Under the pieces are notes generated by a model, which was not told the origin of the DNA, searched no databases, and worked only from the letters and a program-made list of their open reading frames with translations. A stretch of 7,885 nt of DNA from Spirochaetaceae bacterium. Its GTDB lineage: Bacteria; Spirochaetota; Spirochaetia; DSM-2461. Position numbers and translations under genes: made by a program. Positions 1 through 6,006 of the stretch are shown one piece after another. The stretch is from assembly GCA_003246505.1 (NCBI GenBank), contig QKAI01000540.1, forward strand, positions 1 through 7,885. Direction: 5' to 3'. How positions within the stretch are numbered: position 1 is the stretch's first letter; each line of letters begins with the position of its first letter.

Positions 1-2
1 TA

Positions 3-28
3 CCATACCAATTACCAATTACCAATTG
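3..28. repeat. short tandem repeat, CCAATTA x3
   Basis: Three consecutive 7-bp units lie at 8-14 (CCAATTA), 15-21 (CCAATTA) and 22-28 (CCAATTG). A degenerate partial unit (CCATA) precedes them at 3-7. The array lies at the very left edge, so it may continue outside the window. It could be a slippage-prone microsatellite or a set of iterated protein-binding sites. Its position, roughly 20-40 bp upstream of the candidate -35 box of the aldo/keto reductase, is compatible with either. Confidence 0.6.
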
Positions 29-45
29 CCCGTAACCGAAAAACC

Positions 46-74
46 TTGCCAAAGGGAGAAACATAGCCTATACT
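46..74 (+). promoter_or_regulatory. candidate sigma70 promoter of the aldo/keto reductase gene
   Basis: TTGCCA (46-51) and TATACT (69-74) are separated by exactly 17 bp and match the TTGACA/TATAAT consensus at five of six positions each. Transcription would start near 81 and leave a leader of about 44 nt. That leader carries the ribosome binding site AAAGGAG at 112-118, six bases before the ATG at 125. No experimental support is available. The call rests on consensus match, spacing and position. Confidence 0.6.
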
Positions 75-90
75 GTTCTAGTACACTATA
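69..90. promoter_or_regulatory. 22-bp near-palindrome, candidate operator
   Basis: The left half TATACTGTTCT (69-79) and right half AGTACACTATA (80-90) are inverted copies of each other: 18 of 22 positions obey the dyad symmetry, centred on CTAG (78-81). The element begins at the candidate -10 box and covers the expected transcription start. This is the classic position for a dimeric repressor. The half-site is not one I can assign to a family. It resembles a LexA box only superficially, because CTGT and ACAC are six rather than eight bases apart. Confidence 0.5.
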
Positions 91-124
91 TCACCATGAT
101 TTTTTCATATGAAAGGAGACACAC

Positions 125-1171
125 ATGGATTTTGAATCAAGGGAATTCACCATAGACCCGGACGGGGTCAATCCCAAAACCTATCCCTATAAAACTCTCT
201 ATACCGGATCCCGGATGCCCGCGGTGGGCATGGGCACCTTCGGATCGGACCACGTGTCCTACGAGGATATCGCCGGGGCGGTCTTCAACGCCATGGAACT
301 GGGCTACCGCCACTTCGACTGCGCTTCGGTGTACGGGAACGAGGAACATATCGGAAGGGCCTTTGCCAAAGCCCTGGCTTCGGGGAAGATAAGCCGGGAG
401 GAGCTCTTCATCACCAGCAAGGTCTGGAACGACAGGCACGCCCCGGCGGAGGTGATCGCCTCCTGCGAGAAATCCCTCAAGGACCTGCAGCTGGACTACC
501 TGGACCTTTATCTGGTCCACTGGCCCTTCCCCAACTATCATCCCCCGGGATGCGACGTCTCCTCCCGCAGCGCCGACGCCAGGCCCTACATCCATGAAAA
601 CTACATGAAGACCTGGAAGGCCATGGAGGAGCTGGTGGACCGGGGCCTTGTGAGGAATATCGGCGTTTCCAACATGACCATTCCCAAGATGGAGCTGGTC
701 CTGAGGGACTGCCGCATCAAGCCGGCGGTGATAGAAATGGAGCTCCATCCCCACTTCCAGCAGCGGGAATTCTTTGACTATGTTGTTTCAAAGGGCATAC
801 AGCCCGTGGGTTACTCCCCCATCGGTTCTCCCAACCGACCGGAGCGGGACAGGACGGCGGAGGATACGGTGGACATGGAGGATCCGGTCATCAAGGCCTG
901 CGCGGACAGGCTGGGCATCCATCCCGCCTCGGTATGCCTCAAGTGGGCCTTCCAGCGGGGCCAGATTCCCATTCCCTTCTCCGTCAAGAAACGGAACTAC
1001 CTGAGCAATCTCAAGTGCATTCTGGATGAGCCCCTGTCCGACAAAGAGATGAAGGCCATCGCCGGGATCGACAGAAACTGCCGCCTGATCAAGGGGGATG
1101 TTTTCCTCTGGAAGGAAGGCCAGACCTGGGAAGCCCTGTGGGATGTGGACGGGGTGATTACCCCCGCCTAA
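125..1171 (+). CDS. aldo/keto reductase (NAD(P)H-dependent oxidoreductase)
   Basis: This 348-residue cytoplasmic enzyme of the aldo/keto reductase superfamily is expected to fold as a TIM barrel and reduce an aldehyde or ketone with NAD(P)H. The catalytic tetrad is visible in order: Asp65 (in YRHFD), Tyr70 (in SVYGNE), Lys99 (in ITSKVW) and His132 (in LVHWP). Family motifs GVSN (180-183), ELHPH (206-210) and GYSPIGS (229-235) follow. The usual cofactor motif IPKS reads IPFS at 283-286, so the Lys that normally contacts the NADPH 2'-phosphate is Phe, and cofactor preference cannot be assumed. The N-terminus is about 25 residues longer than in typical short members. The ATG at 125 is supported by AAAGGAG six bases upstream. 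The gene stands alone on the plus strand and its stop overlaps the stop of the convergent antiporter gene by 2 bp. The substrate is not predictable from sequence. Confidence 0.92.
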   Translation: MDFESREFTIDPDGVNPKTYPYKTLYTGSRMPAVGMGTFGSDHVSYEDIAGAVFNAMELGYRHFDCASVYGNEEHIGRAFAKALASGKISREELFITSKVWNDRHAPAEVIASCEKSLKDLQLDYLDLYLVHWPFPNYHPPGCDVSSRSADARPYIHENYMKTWKAMEELVDRGLVRNIGVSNMTIPKMELVLRDCRIKPAVIEMELHPHFQQREFFDYVVSKGIQPVGYSPIGSPNRPERDRTAEDTVDMEDPVIKACADRLGIHPASVCLKWAFQRGQIPIPFSVKKRNYLSNLKCILDEPLSDKEMKAIAGIDRNCRLIKGDVFLWKEGQTWEALWDVDGVITPA

Positions 1172-2349
1172 TTCCCCAGCAGTTTCGGGCCGAAGGCCCT
1201 GATGCCGATGAGGCCGATGGGGGTGGTGACGATGATGGCCAGGACGGCCAGGGCCAGGATTTCCGGTCCCTCCGGAATGCCCCGGCTCAGGGCCACTCCC
1301 CCCAGGGCGGCCTGTACGGTGGCCTTGGGCAGGTAGGCGATGACGCAGAAAAGCCGCTCCCTCCGGTTGAGGTGGGAGCGGGAGGTGGCCGCCAGAACCG
1401 CAAGGGAGCGGAAAAAGAGGCCGATCCCCAGAACGGCCAGGGCTTTGAGCCCCCCCTGCAGGGCCACGGAGACGTCCAGGGAGTAGCCGATGAGCACAAA
1501 GAGCACGATCTCGGCGAAAACCCAGATTTTTGAGAGCTTCTGGGCCAGTTCGTGGGCGATGAGCTCCGACCGTTCCAGTAGGATGAAACCGATTGTCATG
1601 AGGCCGATCAGGGCGGCGAAGTGGGCGCTGTCCCCCAGATCCACCAGCAGGGTCCCCGCCATAACCAGGACCAGGGTCTTCTCGGTGGCGCGGATCGATT
1701 CGTGGAAGCGGCGGAAGAAGCGCAGGAGAAGGATTCCCGCCAGAATCCCCGCCCCGATTCCCACCACCAGGGAGAGGGGCACCGAGAACAGGGACCGTAC
1801 CAGATTCACATGCCCCGAGAGGGCGAGATCCAGGAATACGGTGAACAGGGTGATGGCGAAGACGTCGTCCGCGGAGGCCCCCGCCAGAATGATGGTGGGC
1901 ACGTCCTTCTCCCGCCCGATGCCCCGGGCCTTAAGGTCCAGCATGGAGGGGACGATGACCGCGGGGGATACGGCGGCCAGCATGAAGCCGGTCAGGCCGG
2001 AGACGAAGAGGGGGAAATGAAAGATCAGGGTCATGGCCCCGGTCAGGGCGGCCCCTTCCACGAGACAGGGAAGAAAGGCCATGAGCACGGCGATGCGCCC
2101 GTTCTTTCTCAGGGCGTCCTTGTTCAGCCCCAGCCCCGCCCGGAGCAGAATGACGATGAGGGCGAAGGATTTGAGATAGGGGGCCATCTCCCAGAGCAGT
2201 TCCGGGGTCCGATCCTTAATAGTCAGGGAGCAGATGATGCCGAAGACCACCATCCCCAGGATGGAAGGGAGGCCGATCTTTCCGAAAATCCGCCCGAAGA
2301 GCCATCCCCCCAGCAGGACGATGACGAAAATCAGGCTGAAGTCCATCAT
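1168..2349 (-). CDS. cation:proton antiporter, CPA2 family, SLC9B/NHA-like
   Basis: This 393-residue, very hydrophobic inner-membrane protein has about 11-13 predicted transmembrane segments. It probably exchanges Na+ or another monovalent cation for H+ in pH and salt homeostasis. Recognisable motifs are LRAGLGL (69-75), SPAVIVPSM (128-136), GASADDVFAI (157-166) with the paired aspartates Asp161-Asp162 of the ion site, and LPKATVQAALG (340-350). The DD pair and the PKATVQA motif are features of the electrogenic CPA2/NHA (SLC9B) branch rather than of ND-type CPA1 exchangers. No C-terminal TrkA-N or TrkA-C domain is present, so it is not a full-length Kef/YbaL system. The start ATG overlaps the stop of the U32 gene (ATGA, 2346-2349), and an AAGGAAGGGG ribosome binding site supports it. 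A second ATG follows immediately, so translation may begin one codon later. It is the last gene of the operon. Transported ion and direction are inferred. Confidence 0.85.
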   Translation of the reverse strand: MMDFSLIFVIVLLGGWLFGRIFGKIGLPSILGMVVFGIICSLTIKDRTPELLWEMAPYLKSFALIVILLRAGLGLNKDALRKNGRIAVLMAFLPCLVEGAALTGAMTLIFHFPLFVSGLTGFMLAAVSPAVIVPSMLDLKARGIGREKDVPTIILAGASADDVFAITLFTVFLDLALSGHVNLVRSLFSVPLSLVVGIGAGILAGILLLRFFRRFHESIRATEKTLVLVMAGTLLVDLGDSAHFAALIGLMTIGFILLERSELIAHELAQKLSKIWVFAEIVLFVLIGYSLDVSVALQGGLKALAVLGIGLFFRSLAVLAATSRSHLNRRERLFCVIAYLPKATVQAALGGVALSRGIPEGPEILALAVLAIIVTTPIGLIGIRAFGPKLLGN

Positions 2350-3563
2350 TCCCCTTCCTTTTTAAGGCGGATGATGTAGCCTTCCGAGGCGCGAATGCCC
2401 GGTATGATGGTGTAGGTCTTCCCGTGGTCCGCCTCTTCCGGCTCGCCCCCCTCTTCATCGAGGATGCGCCAGCCCCTGTCCCTGAGGAAGAGCTCGTCCG
2501 GGCCGATGAACTCCAGTTCGTCCCCCCGGCGGATCTTGTTCTTGATATCCAGCTCGAACCGGCCCGGCTCCACCTCCCGCCCCAGGGATCCCATGAAGAC
2601 GAACTGCCGCTGGTAGGAGATTTCCGTGGATTTTTCAATCTCCTCCCTTCCGAAGTAGAAGCCCGTGGAGAACTCCCTGTGGCTCACTTTGAACAGCTCC
2701 TCCCGGTACCCTTCGAAATCGGGGACGGAGGTTCCGTCCATCCGGTCCAGGGCTTTCCGGTAGGCCCGGGTGACCACCGCGGTGTAGTAGATGGACTTCA
2801 TGCGCCCCTCTATCTTGAGCGAATCCACCCCGGCGTCCCTCATCTCCTTAAGATAGTCGATCATGCAGATGTCCTTGGAGGAGAGGATGGTGGTGAATCC
2901 CTCGTTCTCTATGACCGGATAGTACTCCCCGGGACGCTTCTCCTCCTCCAGGACCCGGTAGTCCCAGCGGCAGGAGTGGGCACAGGTGCCGTCATTGCCC
3001 GATCGGCCGGCCATCCAGGCGCTCAGGAAGCAACGCCCCGAATAGGCAAGGCACATGGCCCCGTGGACGAAGGCTTCCAGCTCGATATGGGGAGCAGCCT
3101 TCTTGATCGATTCGATTTCAGCTAGGGAGACCTCCCGCCCCAGAACAACCCGGGAAAATCCCATGTCCCCGTAGAGTTTGACCGCCTCCCCGTTCGTGGC
3201 GTTGGCCTGGGTGCTCAGGTGGAGCTCCTTACCGGGGAATCGGCGTTTAAGCAGGGGAAGAAGACCTATGTCGCTTATGATGAAGGCGTCGAAGGGATAG
3301 GAGGCAAAGGCATCCAGATTCCGTTCGAGTCTCTTCAAATCCTTATTATGAAAATAGATATTCAAGGCACAATAAAGTTTCTTATCACCCTTGATGTGTC
3401 TGATGTAATCGGCTTCATCCTCCACGGAATCGGCCCGGTTGGCGAAATTGTCCGCCTTGGCCCGGAGGGAGAAGCCCTGAAGTCCTATATAGGCGGCGTC
3501 GGCCCCGTAGAGCCAGGCGTATTTAAGCTTTTCTATGCTGCCCGCTGGTGAGAGTAATTCCAT
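2346..3563 (-). CDS. U32 family protein, YegQ/YrrO (TrhP)-type, probable tRNA hydroxylation enzyme
   Basis: The protein has 405 residues. The N-terminus MELLSPAGS...GADAAYIG is typical of the family. The U32 signature is intact at 163-181: Glu163, Phe165, Gly168, Cys171, Gly176, Cys178 and Ser181. Two further cysteines, Cys194 and Cys198 (in CAHSC), complete a four-Cys set that in U32 relatives such as UbiU/UbiV holds a [4Fe-4S] cluster. The C-terminal part (about 315-400) looks like the beta-rich domain of YegQ/YrrO proteins. Older annotation calls these collagenase-like peptidases. Characterised members (TrhP, RlhA, UbiU/V) are RNA or quinone hydroxylation factors, so 5-hydroxyuridine formation at tRNA position 34 is the most likely role, by inference. 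The ATG lacks a ribosome binding site of its own. It lies 3 nt after the stop of the small Cys-rich gene, so translation is probably coupled. Its stop overlaps the antiporter start. Confidence 0.85.
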   Translation of the reverse strand: MELLSPAGSIEKLKYAWLYGADAAYIGLQGFSLRAKADNFANRADSVEDEADYIRHIKGDKKLYCALNIYFHNKDLKRLERNLDAFASYPFDAFIISDIGLLPLLKRRFPGKELHLSTQANATNGEAVKLYGDMGFSRVVLGREVSLAEIESIKKAAPHIELEAFVHGAMCLAYSGRCFLSAWMAGRSGNDGTCAHSCRWDYRVLEEEKRPGEYYPVIENEGFTTILSSKDICMIDYLKEMRDAGVDSLKIEGRMKSIYYTAVVTRAYRKALDRMDGTSVPDFEGYREELFKVSHREFSTGFYFGREEIEKSTEISYQRQFVFMGSLGREVEPGRFELDIKNKIRRGDELEFIGPDELFLRDRGWRILDEEGGEPEEADHGKTYTIIPGIRASEGYIIRLKKEGE

Positions 3564-3566
3564 GGG

Positions 3567-3833
3567 TCAAGAATAGCTTTTTTGCCTCTCCTTTACAAGG
3601 GAATGGGCCCGCATTTCCTGATTGGGGAAAACATCCAGGGGGATCGTCTCGCTTCCCAGTTTTTCCGTCAGAAAAAAGCGGGCGCACTTCTTATAGGATC
3701 TGTCGCAGTAGAATTTTTTGAAAGCCGTGCCCAGTTCTTTATAGAACTGGGCGGTGTAATTAAAAAAGGTACGGCACGATGAACAGTGGGGACAGCAATC
3801 TGTCCCCGAAGTCGGCAGGTCTTTATTATTCAC
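3567..3833 (-). CDS. small Cys-rich protein of unknown function
   Basis: This 88-residue soluble protein has no signal peptide and no membrane segment. It has six cysteines: Cys13, 14, 17 and 20 in CCPHCSSC, then Cys43 and Cys50 in YCDRSYKKCAR, an arrangement suited to binding zinc or an Fe-S cluster. The second half (FYCDRSYKKCARFFL, then LDVFPNQEMRAHS) resembles a widespread small-protein pattern (a Cys, a few residues, CARY/CARF, then a DLFPNQ-like motif). I recall that pattern but cannot name it, and no function is known to me. The start is a GTG at 3833, preceded by AAAGGA with seven intervening bases. An upstream ATG at 3855-3853 is closed by an immediate in-frame stop. The gene leads a three-gene operon and its stop is 3 nt before the U32 ATG. 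The coding sequence contains two strong perfect hairpins. Confidence 0.7.
   Translation of the reverse strand: MNNKDLPTSGTDCCPHCSSCRTFFNYTAQFYKELGTAFKKFYCDRSYKKCARFFLTEKLGSETIPLDVFPNQEMRAHSLVKERQKSYS
3729..3752. repeat. perfect 10-bp inverted repeat inside the small Cys-rich gene
   Basis: GCCCAGTTCT (3729-3738) and AGAACTGGGC (3743-3752) are exact reverse complements separated by a 4-nt loop. The element lies within codons 28-35 (AQFYKELG) of the 88-residue gene. No T-run follows on either strand, so it is not an intrinsic terminator. In the minus-strand mRNA it would form a stable stem-loop that ribosomes must melt. Confidence 0.75.
3788..3807. repeat. perfect 8-bp inverted repeat at the start of the small Cys-rich gene
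   Basis: GGGGACAG (3788-3795) and CTGTCCCC (3800-3807) pair exactly around a 4-nt loop. On the minus strand the stem begins 26 nt after the first base of the GTG start codon and spans the codons for SGTDCCPH. A GC-rich stem this close to the start can affect early elongation or ribosome loading. No T-run follows. Confidence 0.7.
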
Positions 3834-3879
3834 TCTCTGTTCCTTTTTAAATCATTTTTTTTAAATAAAAACATCTTCA

Positions 3880-3897
3880 CGCAATCCACAAATTGCG
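3880..3897. repeat. 6-bp dyad in the leader of the Cys-rich/U32/antiporter operon
   Basis: CGCAAT (3880-3885) and ATTGCG (3892-3897) are perfect inverted copies with a 6-bp spacer. The dyad sits about 15-32 bp downstream of the predicted transcription start of the minus-strand operon and about 45-65 bp before its GTG start. It could be a repressor site or a weak leader hairpin. AT-rich sequence follows it (GTTTTTATTT on the minus strand), but the stem is too weak to call a terminator. Confidence 0.4.
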
Positions 3898-3918
3898 CAA
3901 TAATCCTTCACTTTTCTC

Positions 3919-3947
3919 AATATACTCCATTTGCTTTGTAAAAACAA
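3919..3947 (-). promoter_or_regulatory. candidate promoter of the Cys-rich/U32/antiporter operon
   Basis: Read on the minus strand, TTGTTT (3947-3942) and TATATT (3924-3919) are separated by exactly 17 bp. The -10 matches consensus at five of six positions. The -35 is poor, with only TTG conserved. The element sits in the most AT-rich stretch of the window. Transcription would start near 3912, giving a leader of about 80 nt before the GTG at 3833. Confidence 0.45.
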
Positions 3948-3979
3948 GGAAAAATCAGATTATTTCAATAGTGTAATCT
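3946..3979 (-). terminator. weak candidate terminator after the beta-galactosidase gene
   Basis: On the minus strand AGATTA (3979-3974) and TAATCT (3962-3957) can pair around an 11-nt loop and are followed by GATTTTT. It lies about 35-55 bp downstream of the beta-galactosidase stop, where the operon should end. The stem is short and AT-rich, so efficiency would be low. No better intrinsic terminator is visible in the gap 3834-4013. Confidence 0.25.
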
Positions 3980-4013
3980 TCTTCCATTAGTGATGTCCCC
4001 GTGGGGAGAATGC

Positions 4014-6002
4014 CTACCTCCGAAGGGTGAACAGCCTGAATCCGTAGGGAGGAACGGCCCCGTTCTCCCGGGACAGGGGCTCCCAGCCTGCGGGCGGGGT
4101 GAAACCCTTCTCCTCCGGACCGTGGTTGAGGACGAAGTAATAGTCCCGTTCAGCCCCTCTCCTTCTGATCACTTCCAGTCCGTCCGCCTGCCGGGCAAGC
4201 GGTTCAAGTCCCGCCTCCCCGATAAGGTAATCGGCCAGCTTGAGGGCCAGGGCGCCGTTGGGCTCGGTTCCCACGTAGCAGGCTTTTCCCTTTCCCGCCC
4301 CGTTAACGGTCACTACCGGATTGCCCCGGTACCATCCGTCTGAAATTTCCGCCAGGGACTCCGCCCCCCTGAGGGTTATGATATCGCACCATTTCTCCGC
4401 GGAGAGGCCGGTGGCCTCCGCCCAGCTGACGGCCCGGTTGATATCCCGCAGGCAGTCGTAGTCGGTGATTTCCAGCCCCAGAAGATCGCCGGACCGGCCG
4501 GGCAGCTCCCTTTCGGTCAGGCAAACGTTGTCGTTGTTTTTCACACCGGTCCTCATGGTCAGAACAAGACGGCCGCCCCCCTTCACATAGGAGGCGAATT
4601 TGTCTTCCAGCTCCGGGGTCATGAGATAGATGAGGGGGGCGATGATCAGCTTATAGGGGGAAAAATCCCTGTCCCCGCTGATAAAATCCAGGGGGACGTT
4701 CCTGGCATGGAAGGCGTCGTAGTAGACCTGGACCTGCTTGATATAGTCCAGTTCGGGGTGATGGGGCTGTATCTCCAGGGACCAATTCTGCTCGTAATCG
4801 TAGAGGATAGCCCCCTCAGCCCCGCTCAGGGCGCCCCGGAACTCCCCCATAACCGGTTTAAGCCGGGAGATCGTTTCTTTCAGTTCCCCGTAACGCCGGC
4901 CCGGTCTGCCGCTGTGGGGCAGGATGCCGTGCCAGTACTGCTCCGTCCCCACGGCGCAGGTGCGCCAGCGGAAGAAGACCACGCAGTCCGCTCCCCGGGC
5001 GACGGACTGGGCCGTCCAAAGGGAGAGCTGACCCGGTTCGGGGGTGCGTCCCAGGATGGTCCAGCCCGTGGGGCCCGACTGCTGTTCCATGATCCAGAAG
5101 GTTTTGTTCTTGAGCCCCCGCATCAGATCCAGGGATGAGGCCAGGGCGGAGGGGGTCTTTCCCGGCTGGGGATTGTCGAAGAACCCCGTGGGATACTGGT
5201 CGTGGCTTACGAAGTCCAGAGGCTCGGCCAGCTTGTAATAATCCAGGAGATCGAAGAACCCCATGAAGTTATGGGTGATGATATGGGAGGGACAGTTTTT
5301 CCTTATGATGTCGATCTGGAACTGCTGGAAGCCGCAGACCAGGTCGGAGTGGAATCTCTTCCAGTCCAGAAGCAGGGAGGGGCTGTGGGCGGTCACATTC
5401 CAGGCCGGCGTGGGCACCTGGCGGAAGCTGTCGTACTCCTGGCTCCAGAAGACCGTGCCCCAGCGGCGGTTCAGTTCCTCCACCGTACCGTATCTGTCCC
5501 GCAGCCAGTCCTGGAAGGCGGTGCGGCAGGAGGGGCAGTGGCACAGGTCGTCGTGGCTGTTGCCCAGTTCGTTGTCCGTCTGCCAGCCGATCACATGGGG
5601 ATTGTCCCGGAATTCCTTCGTAAACGCCTCCAGCAACCGGACCGCATGGGAACGGTAGACACGGCTGGACTGGCAGTTGTGATGCCGACCGCCGAAACTG
5701 ACCCGCATGCCCCGGGAATTGACCGCCAGAACGTCGGGATGGTTCTCCACGATCCAGGCGGGAGGGGTGGGCGTGGGAGTTCCCAGAACGGTCTTCACCC
5801 CGTACTTTCCCAGAAGGTTTATCGCCCTCCGAAGCCAATCGAAGTGGAACTCCCCCTCCCTCGGCTCCAGCCGGGTCCAGGCGAACTCCGCCATGCGCAC
5901 CACGCCCAGGCCCATTTCCCGCATCAGTTTCGCATCTGTTTCCCACCGATCCTCCGGCCAGTGCTCCGGATAATAGTCCGCACCGAATTGTATATCCAGC
6001 AT
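4014..6002 (-). CDS. beta-galactosidase, glycoside hydrolase family 42
   Basis: This 662-residue cytoplasmic retaining beta-galactosidase hydrolyses terminal beta-galactosides delivered by the adjacent transporter. The N-terminal TIM barrel (about 1-385) opens with FGADYYPEHWPEDRW. The acid/base is Glu145 in QTDNELG and the nucleophile is Glu306 in WIMEQQSGPTGW. Cys110, Cys154, Cys156 and Cys159 have the same spacing as the zinc-binding cysteines of Thermus A4 beta-galactosidase, so the metal site appears intact. A Rossmann-like trimerisation domain (about 390-600, with GGGRLVLTMRTGVKN) and a small C-terminal beta domain follow. Length is normal for GH42, and there is no signal peptide. The ATG at 6002 is supported by AAAGGAG overlapping the end of the upstream permease, 7 nt before the start. 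Only 4 nt separate the two genes. It is the last gene of the operon. Natural substrate (lactose, galacto-oligosaccharide or arabinogalactan fragments) is not determinable here. Confidence 0.93.
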   Translation of the reverse strand: MLDIQFGADYYPEHWPEDRWETDAKLMREMGLGVVRMAEFAWTRLEPREGEFHFDWLRRAINLLGKYGVKTVLGTPTPTPPAWIVENHPDVLAVNSRGMRVSFGGRHHNCQSSRVYRSHAVRLLEAFTKEFRDNPHVIGWQTDNELGNSHDDLCHCPSCRTAFQDWLRDRYGTVEELNRRWGTVFWSQEYDSFRQVPTPAWNVTAHSPSLLLDWKRFHSDLVCGFQQFQIDIIRKNCPSHIITHNFMGFFDLLDYYKLAEPLDFVSHDQYPTGFFDNPQPGKTPSALASSLDLMRGLKNKTFWIMEQQSGPTGWTILGRTPEPGQLSLWTAQSVARGADCVVFFRWRTCAVGTEQYWHGILPHSGRPGRRYGELKETISRLKPVMGEFRGALSGAEGAILYDYEQNWSLEIQPHHPELDYIKQVQVYYDAFHARNVPLDFISGDRDFSPYKLIIAPLIYLMTPELEDKFASYVKGGGRLVLTMRTGVKNNDNVCLTERELPGRSGDLLGLEITDYDCLRDINRAVSWAEATGLSAEKWCDIITLRGAESLAEISDGWYRGNPVVTVNGAGKGKACYVGTEPNGALALKLADYLIGEAGLEPLARQADGLEVIRRRGAERDYYFVLNHGPEEKGFTPPAGWEPLSRENGAVPPYGFRLFTLRR

Positions 6003-6006
6003 AATT

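Noticed and set aside
73..86. Possible LexA (SOS) box in the reductase promoter.
   Set aside because: CTGT and ACAC are six bases apart instead of the eight needed, and the right half-site is not ACAG.
1187..1199. GGGCC-GAA-GGCCC stem near the convergent gene ends as a bidirectional terminator.
   Set aside because: The stem is only 5 bp, lies inside the antiporter coding sequence and has no T-run on either strand.
1621..2379. A 252-residue plus-strand open frame opposite the antiporter gene.
   Set aside because: Its Gly-, Glu-, Asp-, His- and Gln-rich composition is what results from reading a hydrophobic membrane-protein gene backwards. There is no ribosome binding site or family motif.
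2424..3125. A 233-residue plus-strand open frame opposite the U32 gene.
   Set aside because: It is a shadow of the intact U32 coding sequence, whose signature and cysteines are all on the minus strand.
3729..3833. The Cys-rich open frame with hairpins might be a cysteine-sensing leader peptide and attenuator rather than a gene.
   Set aside because: At 88 codons it is much longer than leader peptides. Its second half carries a protein-like motif pattern (CARFF, FPNQ) seen in other small proteins, and no terminator/antiterminator pair with a T-run is visible.
3996..4007. TCCC-CGTG-GGGA hairpin just after the beta-galactosidase stop as a terminator.
   Set aside because: The stem is four base pairs and no T-run follows on the minus strand.
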